This document shows positions 34,013 to 44,748 of a DNA stretch of 64,000 nucleotides, piece after piece. The position numbers and the translations under genes are program-made. The DNA is taken from positions 2,120,501 through 2,184,500 of the forward strand of contig CM065176.1 in the NCBI GenBank assembly GCA_033026295.1, given 5' to 3'. This stretch comes from Channa striata (taxonomy: Eukaryota > Chordata > Actinopteri > Anabantiformes > Channidae). The notes below the pieces were generated by a model that searched no databases, was not told the origin of the DNA, and worked only from the letters and a program-made list of their open reading frames with translations. Every line of letters begins with the position of its first letter. Position 1 is the first letter of the stretch.

Positions 34013-35435
34013 ACGGCCAAATACCAAAATCTCAATTTTGCATGGTGCATTTGTGTCTCTGTGCATGTCGTTATTATATTAGGACTTTCTTCATGATCTT
34101 TATTCATGGAATGAGATGCACCATTAGATTCACACTTGACCTTGGAAACATTAGGCATCAGGCTGTACTTTGACCACATCACACAATCTGCAAATTCAAA
34201 CAAACTAATATGTTACTAAATGTGTGAGAGAAGAGACAGATAATTGGCGAGGGCACAGTTGCTAAATGATGGCTTATAATTACTTCACCTTTAACACCTC
34301 CCGCTGTCCCTGGAGCAGAGATGCCTACAATCCCAGCAGTCTCACAGTCTCGCTTCCCCTTTTTGCCTCACCACTCAATCTTCCTCTGACACTCCCCTCC
34401 CCCACCCCCCAAAGAACGCACACTGTTTGCTCTTCCTCCCTGTCTGCACTCGTGCTTTTTCCCCTCTCCCTCCTTATGCTACCCATCCCCTCCATGTGAC
34501 ACTCTATCTCTGTGATGTTAAACGATAGAGGCAGACAGAGCATTCTCATCTGAGAGCCTCAAGCACCAACCTGCCCTACACCCAACCCCCTCTTTCCCTC
34601 TCTCTCTTTTTCATAATTGGTTTGCTGCTTGGGGCTTTGAATGTGTGGGGGGGTGGGGGGCCGGTGTTGAAAGCAGAAGGAGGATGTCACAGATGCTGAC
34701 AGCACAGCAGACAGACAAGAGAAAACAATAAATAAGGAACAATTACACTGCTTGGGTGATGCTGACTGACGGAGTTTACAAAAGACACCAGGAAGTGTGC
34801 TACCATCCGCCTTTACCGTTCACTCTGAATGGAGCAGTGAGAGATTAAAAGTTCACACTCAACTGTTAAAATGCTGTTCAATCGTTTTCAGTTGTTGCCA
34901 TGGTTATGGTTGAGTGGGGCAGCCACTACATCCACTAGGTTTACATTTCATTGATATGTTTCAAAAGTCTGTAACATGTAGTGGTCGTGGTAAATATGAC
35001 AGAAGCAAGAGTTGTGGCCGGTGATGGCACTGAATGACGCAATAACGTCTGAGTCTGAAAATCAGATTTTCATTACGTTTCAAGTCTCCCACTGCTTCGA
35101 CTTGAACACCTCTGGCTCTTTTAATTTTGTGGCATGTGCAGTACGCTGCTGCACCACCTGGAGAACGAGCCACTCCAGCTGTACTTTATATGTCAAACTA
35201 AATCTCAAACCATCAACCCAGGCTTACCTCAAACCAGTTCCAGAGCCTTGTCCAACATGTAGATACAAATACGATTTAAGATTATATCTGAAAGCTATCA
35301 ATGATATTAAACATGAGTCTTACTCAAATAAAATTATATTCAACAAATCAAAGACTAGTTGTGAACACAAAAGCTTAAATAATAATGTATTTGTAATGAT
35401 GACCAGTTGTAAATGTAAATATCTGCTTGTACAGC
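34013..35435. other. Intronic or intergenic sequence, nothing recognised
   Basis: Includes a C-rich stretch near 34395-34420 and a G-rich run near 34645-34665. The 163-codon frame at 35012-35503 has no recognised domain and overlaps SINE-like sequence at its end, so I do not call it. Confidence 0.4.
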
Positions 35436-35575
35436 AGTTTACAGTGCAGCTTCTCATTCATCCATTCACACTCAAACCAATGGCTTGCCCAAGGACGCTT
35501 TGACATGTGGCGGGGAGGGACCGGGGATGGAGCCACTGACCCTGTGGTCTGTGGACGACTGTACTGCCTTTCTAA
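35436..35575 (-). mobile_element. SINE-like fragment
   Basis: On the plus strand it reads CTTCTCATTCATCCATTCACACTC, then GCCCAAGGACGCTTTGACATG, then GGGATGGAGCCACTGACC. This is the reverse-complement layout of the tRNA-derived SINE (leading box-B-like GGTCAGTGGCTCCATCCC on the minus strand). It is degenerate, with no clear ends. Confidence 0.5.
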
Positions 35576-36710
35576 TCTTCCAGTGTTTTTATCATCTCCT
35601 CTGGAGATCATGTCCAACTCCATAGTTTTTCTGAATTTTTTTTAACAGTTCTTTCTGTCAGGACAAAATGCAGACTTTGCATGACTTTGGTCAAGAGCCA
35701 CAAGACGAAGAACTAATTTTGTTGTGGACATAGGACATATTTATTTGCAACTAAAACAACAAATTTAAAGGAAAACCATTGCAACACTAGAGGTGACAAC
35801 AACAATTAGAGTTCGCCATTCTGCACAATAGATAAGTGGTAAGTGGTAAGTAAAATGTTATTATCATCCCCAGTGAATTGTGATATTTACAGAGTGTGGT
35901 ACATGTTTTTTATGACATTTCTCAGTTGAAATATCATATTTAATTGTGTAGTAAATTTGGGCTTTAATACATATTCAAAAACAACCCTGGATTGTGTTAA
36001 TCTTCCCTATAAAGACACGTGAATCCTTTGCATAGGTAATGACTTTTATAGCTCGTGTGAAGGGACACGTCACTGAACACGTCACAAACTGTAGCAACTA
36101 CCCCAACTCTTCAACTCTTCTTTCTTTTACCATGCTCCTAGCCGTCATCTTCTTTTCCTGAATGATGTGGGTTTGATAAGATAAATCAATGAAAGCCAAA
36201 GCTGTTCACTATGATTAATCTCCTCACCCAGTTATACGGTACTGAAAACGGAGATTGAGGCAGTCTGGACCTCTTGTGTAGCACTGGAATAATTCAGATC
36301 AATGTGAGGATTGAAACCACTTGAACGGACACATTTGGTGGCATGGCTCCAGGTTAGTGTGGCACACTGTGAACCCACTGGAAATGTTGTTCACGCTGGG
36401 CTTAACTGGCTCTTCTCAGTGACAATAACTCTGCATCCCTGTTAAATGACACAAATTTCTGCCAGTGGTTTTATGCTGTAGCATCAACGTGAAAATGAAC
36501 CAATAGAGGCACTGACGAAGAAGAGAACAAGACAGGATCCACTATAAACAATGCAAGTAACCGGCTGTAAAACTTGTAGTACAACCATGTCGAAAATCCT
36601 CCACAATCAAGCCTGTGAGATAGAATGGCCCACACGGGCCTTTAAAATGCTGCCTGCTTATAGTTTGTCAAAGAGCTGAGATAGGAGTCTCAAATCTGAT
36701 AAAATGTTAG
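35576..36710. other. Intronic or intergenic sequence, nothing recognised
   Basis: No exon, RNA gene or transposon motif found. Confidence 0.4.
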
Positions 36711-36713
36711 ATT

Positions 36714-36993
36714 GGGCGACTGTGGCGCAGTTGGTAGCGTGCTACAGTTGTTGGTTCAATCTCCAACTCCTTTGGTCACATGTTAAAGTGTCCTTGAGCA
36801 AGATACTGAACCCTGCTTAGTTGCTCCCGGTGAGCATCGGCCAGATGCACAGCATCTCCCCCATCGGTGTGTGAATGTGTGTGTGATTGAGAGTGTGAAT
36901 GGGTAGATAAGAAGCAGTGTAAAGCACTTTGAGTACCAACAGGTAGAGAAGCACTATATACTGTAAGTGCAGACCATTTACCATTTAGATGCT
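36714..36993 (+). mobile_element. tRNA-derived SINE, essentially full length
   Basis: The head GGCGACTGTGGCGCAGTTGG contains a box-A-like TGGCGCAGTTGGTAGCG, and GGTTCAATCTCC about 30 bp further serves as box B, the internal Pol III promoter of a tRNA ancestor. The body runs GTCCTTGAGCAAGATACTGAA, AGTTGCTCCCGGTGAGC, GTGAATGGGTAGATAAGAAG and AAGCACTATATACTGTAAGTG. It ends in a tail of ACCATTTACCATTTA repeats. Other copies: 19390-19598 (+), 30195-30368 (+) and 63648-63872 (-). Confidence 0.85.
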
Positions 36994-37109
36994 AAAATCC
37001 CTACAGTGAGGTGTGGTTGTAGAAGCTTCAAGCTACAGCTCTCTGATTGTGGATCTCTGGACACTTAGAAATAGCTTTGTAACTTTGTAACCCTCCAATT
37101 ATTTAAAAC

Positions 37110-38800
37110 TTGTGTTCCTCTTGTGTTAGTTTCCTGTTACTATCTCTTATGTTAACGGGTCAGTTTTGACTTATGTCTTAAATCACCTGTTAAATACACT
37201 AAAAACAACCATCTATCATCCAATTTGTTTCTCATCTCTTGGTTACCTTGTTAGGCTTCCTTATCCATTAAAACATTGGTTTTAATATTTTATGTGTGGG
37301 CCCCTGGGCCTTTTTTCGTCAGTATACCCCTCGATTTCAGTTAAAAAACTATGTAAAATAATCCTCAAAAGAATGAGATAAATAAATAAAAGGTTGTTAT
37401 GTCACCTGACTATTACTGAGGGTATTTAGAGCACATCTCTGAAATAATAAAAAAAAATATATTTTAATATTATTAACTATAGTAACATCTATGGTGTTAC
37501 GGGTCAATTTCGACCCCTATATAATTACTACAAAAAGTTGCATTTTTTCAGCTGTTTATTTGGGTTGAGTTCCATCCTTGGTGGATGTGGGTCCACAACA
37601 CAAATGCATTATATGCACACCCGTCAAGGATGTTGTAAAACACAACCATTGGCTATCTCCTGGTCATTCACTGGCAAGTGTAAGTGGTCAAGTAAGCTTG
37701 TCAAGATTGTCTACTCCTCCTTTGTTTGTGTTGTAGTCGAGGATAATTGTGGGCTTTTTGTCACTTCCTGATGACACAGCTGCATCTATTTGAAGACTAG
37801 ACATAAGTATCACTTTTTTTTGGAATAGAAGACAACAGTGGTGGTGTCTGTAAAAGCAAGCTTTGTGGACAGTGCAGCCCTGTCCTTCACCTGCAAGATT
37901 TCAGCAGGCAGCTAAGGTTTCGTTTTCTTCACTGTGTCCATCATGGTGAGTTTATTTATTATTTAGTTTATTATTATTATTTATGAGAAGTTCTTGTCCA
38001 AGGTCATAGCTGGTAAAAAAAAATTGTCCCAGTGATATTGTGACCCTGCATTCTAATAGTCATATCCAGGACCACACGTTTTCCTTGTTTTTTCTCAGGG
38101 ATGCCACTTGCAGCTTTGCCTGTGTCAATCTGTACATTCCAGGCATAGCTGGTTTTTGCATCACAGGCTGCACAGATTTTTATGCCGTACTTCCCTGGCT
38201 TACTGGGTATGTATTGCTGGAAGGGTCATTTTCCTCGGAAAAGGACAAGATGTTCATTCACTGTCACCTCTGGTCCTGGGTTGAACATCAGTGGAAGGAA
38301 CTGCACCCATCTCTCCCAGACATCCCTGATGGGGGCAAGCTTGTCAGATCTTAGTCTGGTATCTCTGTTGTCAAATCTGAGGACTCTTGATATCATTTGA
38401 AAGGTCTGAAGTGACAATGTTACGCGGAAAATATTTCTGCCTTTCGAAGTGTCCCAGACTATCAGTATTTTGTTTTTGTGCAGGTATACTGGAAAACAAG
38501 GAAAAATGAGACTCCCCTAAAGCTGACATGATAGGGAGAGGAGCTGGCTGTCAGTGTGCTGGTTGACAGTGAACTTTTGATTTCAATTTTGGCTCTAATT
38601 ATTGCTTATAATGTTATTTTTATCAGGTCATAATTTCAACTAGAGCATTTTATATTTTAGTGAATTTTTTATTTTTTTATTTTGTTGAAATAGAGGTTCC
38701 TGACAAAGTCATAAAGCGTTAATGCAATAAACAAATTTATATGGTTATTTTATGCATTTAAAATGGGTCGGTGCCGACCCTAACACAAGACGAGGGTTAA
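37110..38800 (-). mobile_element. piggyBac-type DNA transposon, decayed
   Basis: The right end is TTAA (38797-38800) next to an inverted-repeat segment CCCTCGTCTTGTGTTAG (minus strand). A matching CCTCTTGTGTTAG lies near the left end on the plus strand (37117-37129). Hyphenated palindromes of the GGGTCGG...CCGACCC type sit just inside both ends (38765-38780; 37157-37175). Between them lies a broken piggyBac transposase on the minus strand. TTAA target choice and such ends are characteristic of the superfamily. The left boundary is approximate because no intact TTAA is obvious there. Confidence 0.8.
37530..38417 (-). pseudogene. piggyBac transposase pseudogene
   Basis: Minus-strand pieces read in order: FQMISRVLRFDNRDTRLRSD, DKLAPIRDVWERWVQFLP, GPEVTVNEHLVLFRGK, a TGA stop where the family has cysteine, PFQQYIPSKPGKYGIKI, SYAWNVQIDTGKAAS, KKQGKRVVLDM, then after a T9 run TSYDLGQELL, and finally KPTIILDYNTNKGGVDNLDK. 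The family uses three catalytic aspartates. The first (normally VDEQL or IDEQL) is Asn here (VNEHL). The second (DNFFTS) survives only in a shifted frame at the T9 run. The third (GGVDNLD) is intact. Further stops follow. It is a transposon relic, not a domesticated PGBD gene. Confidence 0.88.
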
Positions 38801-38905
38801 GATGAGATAAGATAAGATAAACCTTTATTCATCCCACAATGGTGAAATTTCCATGTTACAGCAGCAAGGAACGCACAAGTAAAAAGGATACCACGTAACC
38901 GGGAG
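38801..38905 (+). repeat. GATAAGATAAACCTTTATTCATCCCAC-type teleost repeat
   Basis: A tandem GATAA run is followed by ACCTTTATTCATCCCACAATG and GTGAAATTTCC, a segment common in fish genomes. It abuts the TTAA end of the piggyBac element. Confidence 0.5.
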
Positions 38906-39638
38906 GTTCTGTAACAGGCTGCCACTTGGGGCGTGTCATTTATGCTGAATTCTGATTGGAGATGTGAAAGAGTTTTGTAAAATTCACAGAAAAAGTCTGT
39001 GTGTGTGTGTGTGTTATACAGCAACAATTTCCAACAAAATCATCTCAAGGCACTTGGTCCACAACACTGAACCACTGTGTGTTAAATGAATGTTTCACAA
39101 TTCAGACTGTGGATGTTTAAATGAGAACATACGTGAATTGTTACCATTAATAATGTAAATTATTGAACAAAATGGGTGAAATAAATTGCCATAAACGGAA
39201 CTGAACTGAACTGAAGTCCCAGTTGTCTCCTCAACAGTGAAGATTCAGTCTTTGACAGATCCCAGTGTTTTGTTCTAAAGCAGCAGAGAGAGAGATGGCC
39301 AGGGACAGAGGCAGGCACAGAGATGCTTTGTGCTTCCATCCAAGTATTTTCATATAAATCAGAGCGCATTGAAGTGGTGAGGCAGAATGAAAATGCCAAA
39401 TTTTGATTTAATGTCCTGAATATTAGCAAAAAACATTTTTCACTTGACTAAGACAGGAACTTCTTTTCATGTTGATAAAGAAATATTGAGATGAACAGTG
39501 ACATAAAAGCATTAGTGGGATGAATAATAGCAAAGTAACATCTGCAACCAAAAGAACCCGGAATATCTGTCCACCGCATTATTGGACAGGATGTTTCCAT
39601 CATAAAGGAGACTGTACAATACGTTTTTCATACACTGG

Positions 39639-39676
<38 letters not shown>

Positions 39677-40300
39677 CACACACACACACTTTAATGCCAA
39701 TGGATGTACTGCCGGTGTCATATGTCCACCACACACAACTGCTGTAAAAGGAAACACAGGCATTCCCAAAAATCCCTTCAAAAGCTCTTGCTATGTAAGA
39801 CATGGGGCCCAAAAATTAGTGGAAGATATCACTTTAATACACTCACTGCTAAAGGCTCATGTTGGCTGTAAATGGACATTAACATACGTCTTTGCACGTA
39901 ATGATGTAAATGTCGCCTGCCATCATTTCCACTGAATGTCAAGTTTTTTTTTAAATATTGTTTTCTGCATTAACTGTTCTCTGAAAAAGGTCCAAGCCAC
40001 CAAGGAGGATGTAGGGACAAATCTGTCGGAGCAACTTTCAGCTTGTTACAGCTCCTCAAAATTCCACCTAAAATGCATACAGCATCATTACACTGCACAC
40101 AGCTTATTTGCTCTGAACACACAATCAGTATATGGATACTTTGCATAAAGCAAAATTAGCATGTGGCTAATGAGCAGAGTGTGTACAGCCATACAATACA
40201 TTCAACATGCACATGACACAAATGCTGTAACACCCATGCTGTTGTTTGCCTCATTCATGAAGCCTACTTCTCTACTTATCCTATTCAAAGATCTTGTGTT
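38905..40300. other. Intronic or intergenic sequence with CA microsatellite
   Basis: A long (CA)n lies at 39638-39690 (one TG interruption) and a short TG run at 38998-39014. No gene recognised. Cys-Val-rich open frames here are microsatellite translations. Confidence 0.5.
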
Positions 40301-40304
40301 TCCA

Positions 40305-41537
40305 AGACTTGTTTGAAAAAATTTCAGTCAGCATTTAGAGTTCATCATAGCACAGAAACCGCACTGATTAAAGTCACCAACGATCTTCTTCTGGCTTCAG
40401 ATAATGTATAATCTCTATACTAGTTCTGCTAGATCTTAGTGCTGCATTTGACACCATTGATCACAAAATATTATTACAGAAACTAAAACATGTAATTGAG
40501 ATTAAAGGAACTGCACTAAGTTGGTTTAAATCTTATCTATCAGATACATTCCAATTTGTTCATGTAAATGATGAATCTTCCACACACACAAAGTTAGTTA
40601 TGGAGTTCCACAAGGCTCTGTGTTAGGACCAATACTCTTTACTCTATATATGTCTCCTCTAGGCAACATTATAAGGAAACTCTCTGTAAATTTACATTGT
40701 TACGCTGATGACACGCAGTTATATCTATCTATGAAACCTGATGAAACAAATCAATTAATCAAACTACAAGCATGTTTAAAAGACATAAGGGACTGGATGA
40801 CGTATAATTTCTTCTAAACTCAGATAAAACTGAAGTTATTGTATTTGGGCCTAAAAGTCTACGAAACATGTTTTCTAACCATATTGCTACTTTAGATGAC
40901 ATGACTCTGGCCCCCAGTAGTACTGCAAGGAATCTCTGAGTCATTTTTGACCTGCTGCTGCATGCTGCAGCAAGATTACTGAAGGGGATTGGTAAGAGAG
41001 ATCATATTTCACCTTCTCTTGCTTCTCTCCATTGGCTTCCCAATAAATGTAGAGTAGAATTTAAAACCCTTCTTCTTACCTACAAAGCTCCATCCTACCT
41101 AAAAGATCTCCTTGTACCAGATCATCCTAATAGACCACTTAATACTCAGAATGCAGGCGTACTTGTGGTTCCCAGAATGGGAAGCAGAGCCTTTAGCTAT
41201 CATGCTCCTCTCCCGTGGAACCAGCTCCCAGTCCAGATTCGGGAAGCAGACACCCTCTCTACTTTTAAGACTAGGCTCAAAACCTCATAGTTTGTTCTAG
41301 TACTGCTGTTATAGGCTTAGACTGCTGGGGGACCAACCCCTGATGCACTGAGACACTTTTCTCCTCTCACCCCACATTTATATGAGGTTTCTTCCGTTAA
41401 AGGGAGTTTTTCCTCTCCACTGTTGCCTATAGCTGCTCAAGGGGGATTTGTTGGGTTTTCTCTAAATGTCTGTATAGTCTTGACTTTATGATATAAAGTG
41501 CCTTGAGATTACTTTGTCATAATAAAGTTGAATTGAT
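40305..41537 (+). mobile_element. L2-type LINE, RT fragment with intact YADD box
   Basis: The copy begins near the HHSTETALIKVTNDLLL section of reverse transcriptase and runs through LLDLSAAFDTIDHKIL, GSVLGPILFTLYMSPLGN and CYADDTQLYLSMKPDETNQL, so the YADD active site is preserved (about 40700-40714). After GTCATTTTTGACC an internal deletion joins directly to TGCTGCTGCATGCTGCAGCAAG. A shortened 3' UTR and a CATAATAAAGTTGAATTG tail follow. Several frameshifts disable it. Its 40711-41087 section is identical to 46845-47221. Confidence 0.9.
40711..41087 (+). repeat. 377-bp tract identical to 46845-47221
   Basis: Compared base by base by eye, this tract and 46845-47221 show no mismatch or indel (constant offset 6134). 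Sequence outside the tract differs substantially. Both contain the same deletion junction after GTCATTTTTGACC. Confidence 0.93.
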
Positions 41538-41539
41538 TT

Positions 41540-42955
41540 GAGACTCCACTGTAATAAGCAGCTGAGCATTTGCTCTAGTTTTCCCTTTTTTTCCGTTGTT
41601 AAAAACACAGATAATTATTTTTCATGTTTTTATTAGGAGGCAGGGGTAACTGGGTTTATGTAAAGCTTAAAAATTATTTTTGTACATAGTGTAGGTGGCC
41701 ACAGAAAAGCAGAAGAAACGTGCTTGTTAGTCGCATTCCCACAAACAACATATCAACTGGTAAAAAAAAATTCTGAAAAAATGCTTTATTTCTCTGATTT
41801 CCTGCTTTGTTCTTATTAATACTGCTCCGATTCGATCACTGTCTCACTCGATCACAGCTGCTTCACTCGCTGAGCCTGGGGACGACAGAGCAACTAATTG
41901 GGGCATTTAAGGGCAGCACTTGACAAATCAGTCTGCCTTTATGGATTAGGCGTTGCTGTATGGTTACCTGACCTTTTGTTTGCAGGCATATACTTTGAGG
42001 ATCTTAGTTTTTTATAACCTTATCTCAGTCTTATGGATTCCACAGGTAACATAATAAAAACACAAGCACAGAATATTAATTAGACAAATGTTTAAAAGGA
42101 CATCTTGGCAAATATAAAAATGTTTAGTTTTTCTTGATGCGCGGTAACCTAATAACCAAGGCAGTGGCCAAGCATGACGCCACTATTAATACAGTCATGT
42201 GTCTGCATCACAGTGACATTCAAATGTGCCGTTTTAACTTTTCTCCCTCCGTCATCTAGTTGAATCTTTAGAGCCAAGGCACATGGACTTGACTACAGTA
42301 AGATACCTCGGAAATCGAAAGTCTCCTTTCTCAAATCCATGCCGACACCTCCCGGATAACGGATGGCCTCACATTCCTCATTTGGTGCACACTCTCTCCT
42401 CTTTCCTTGCTGCATCGTTCTCGCCCCCCTCCAGGCCAGTAATGAGAGGATGTGCAATCAAAGTTTGATGAGTGAGAGTTTTAATTTTTCAGCACAGCTC
42501 CAGTAATAGTTGTGTAATCACAAGACAGCACTTTGAAATATTGATCTTAAGGTCTGGGACAGAGTGATAGAAGCAAACAGGCAAAGGAACGTGTGTGTAT
42601 TGTTCCATCTCACATTTGGCTTGAAGTGGTCCTCATTTCATAAAGTCATTGCCTGGGAAAAAAAGTGCTGCACTGAATTATTACTTATATGTCAATTTGG
42701 CAGCTTTCCAGTATAAGCTCTGTGGCAGCTTAAGGTATCTCTTTGTGAAAGGTTCAGACTTTCTGGACTTTCTGGTGTGTGTTGATATAACGGTGGTTCT
42801 GAAGATTTTGCTGCCATCGTTGGATGTAAAGCAAACCCTAAATATAAGTATCCGGTTATGGTTCATACCAAGAAAATGCTCTGTTGGCATAGATGGATGA
42901 TTACAAACTGGCCTAACAGTCACAGGCAGAAAATAATTATAAACAGACATGCAAC
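41540..42955. other. Intronic or intergenic sequence, nothing recognised
   Basis: AT-rich. No exon or transposon identified. Confidence 0.4.
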
Positions 42956-42957
42956 AA

Positions 42958-43003
42958 CTAATTCAATTCAAATATATTTATATATCGCCAATTCCCCACT
43001 AAA
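42958..43003 (-). mobile_element. L2-type LINE 3' tail fragment, minus strand
   Basis: ATTCAATTCAAATATATTTATATATCGCCAATTCCCCAC is the reverse complement of the L2 tail layout (TTGGCG-TATATAAATA-TTGAATTGAAT), with substitutions. No other L2 sequence is attached. Confidence 0.65.
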
Positions 43004-43752
43004 ACCAAACTACCGCGAAGGGTTAGCAAGTGGGTGGAGCCTAACGTCTGTCTCAAAAGACATTTCCCCACTTGTACAACAGAAACCATGAGATGTAAAA
43101 TTAGAAACAGGGGTCAAAAATGATTTATAGCTCTCTGATTGAAAACAGTGTCTCATGTGTAAACAGTGCACGTGCAGTGGCTCAGAATAGACAACAGAAA
43201 ATGCAACGACATCATCAATGCTGAGAAACTACCCTGATTTTGTTAAACCTTTAAACAATTAATAACCAGTGCTAACATTTACAGTGGTTATTAGGTCTAT
43301 TTGCCTTTTTTGCACATAGCATTGAGCTGAATTAAGCTGGTACCACATTTACTACTATTAGTGCCAGTGTGGGAAGTGCTGAAGCTTTACTTACATCTAA
43401 CAAAGATTGTTCTGTAACACTACCTGAGAGTGGGACAAACCTAACCTTTCGCTGTTTGCCACCACGGAACTTCACAGCACTACTACTGGGGAGTCAACGA
43501 GTGGGCTCCTCCTGCGGTAAGCGTATTGTGTCACGTCCTGTTTCATCACGCTGTTTCGTGTCTCTGCCGAAGGATTGTTCACTGGTTAATCGTAGCTCTT
43601 GTTTTCTAAATTAGTGATTTCTCTGTATATAAACTATCACTTGGGGCATAAGATTTGTTTACGCAAACACCTGCTCTCCTGAAATAATTAAATAAACTAG
43701 CTAACGCTAACTAAACTTAATCAATCTAGCTTCGTTAGCCTAGCACCTAGCA

Positions 43753-44643
43753 ATGGCGTCTCTGTCTCCTTCTGTCTCTCCTCTGACTTGCTCTGTGTGC
43801 CACATGTTTAGTTTTTCCTCGGCCTCCTTCAGTGATAACGGTACTTGTAGTAAGTGTAAGGTTATTGCAGCTTTGTAGGCGAGGCTCTCTGAATTGGAAT
43901 CACGGCTCCGCACCATGACAAACAATCCAGCTAGTCAGGCCCCGGTAGCTGGTGCGGACCAACCTAGCATAGCTACAGTTAGCATAGCCACTCTTAGCTG
44001 TTCCCCAGCAGGACCCGAGCAGCCGGGAAGCCAGGCCGGCTGGGTGACAGTTTGTAAGCGATCTAATGCTAAACAGACGCCCAAGGTTCACCACCAGCCG
44101 GTTCACGTTTCTAATTGTTTTTCCCCACTCAGCGAGACACCTGCTGAGGAATGAACTCTGGTAATTGGCGACTCCATAGTCAGAAACGTGAAGTTAGACA
44201 CGCCAGCAGCCATAGTCCAATGTTACCCTGGGGCCAGAGCGAGCGACATTGAATCCTATTTGAAACTCCTGTCTAAGGATAAACGTAGATACAGTAAGAT
44301 TATCATTCATGCAGGAACAAATGACGCCCGATTACGCAAATTGGAGGTCACTAAAACGAATATTGAATTGGTGTGTAACCTTGCAAAGACAATGTCGGAC
44401 TCCGTAGTTTTCTCTGGACCCCTGCCAAATCTGATCAGTGACGACATGTATAGCCGCATGTCGTCATTCAACCGCTGGCTGTCTAGGTGGTGTCCAACAA
44501 ACGATGTGGGCTACATAGACAATTGAAAAAGTTTTTGGGGAAAACCTAGGCTGATTAGGAGAGATGGCATCCATCCTACTTTTGATGGTGCCTCTGTCTT
44601 ATCAAAAAATATGGCTGATTTTATTAAACAACCAAAAGATTGA
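43753..44643 (+). pseudogene. L2 ORF1 pseudogene: zinc-finger-like, coiled-coil and SGNH esterase
   Basis: From ATG 43753 to TGA 44641-44643 one frame of 296 codons can be followed. The N-terminus has CSVC (43789-43800) and CSKC (43846-43857), a C4 zinc-finger-like arrangement. A short heptad-rich LSELESRL comes next, then a linker. An SGNH/GDSL esterase domain follows: VIGDSIVRNV (nucleophile Ser), HAGTND (Asn) and DGIHP (Asp, His), in the usual order. Known L2/CR1-clade ORF1 proteins carry such an esterase together with RNA-binding activity. Three nonsense codons interrupt the frame: TAG 43876-43878, TGA 44152-44154 and TGA 44524-44526. The latter two look like point decay of CGA and TGG. 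No indel is needed to restore the frame, so decay is recent or slow. Confidence 0.85.
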
Positions 44644-44748
44644 CAATCCAGAGTTGAGCCTAGGACGCAGAGATCCAGTCCTACACGCCTCTCTGCAGTA
44701 TCCTCACCGCCGTCACCCCCCCACAACTCCCACATTCCTATAGAAACT

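Noticed and set aside
35012..35503. 163-codon plus-strand open frame
   Set aside because: No recognised domain, signal peptide or membrane segment, no splice context, and its end runs into a SINE-like segment. Probably chance in unconstrained DNA.
36714..36790. Possible tRNA gene at the SINE head
   Set aside because: The tRNA-like part is followed by the full SINE body and tail shared with three other copies.
37530..38417. Domesticated PGBD-type host gene
   Set aside because: In-frame stops, a frameshift at a T9 run and loss of the first catalytic Asp, together with surviving transposon ends, argue for a dead element rather than an exapted gene.
39512..39812. Cys-Val or His-Thr repeat proteins
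   Set aside because: These are translations of the CA/TG microsatellite in different frames; the same holds for frames at 50414-50678 and 38797-39027.
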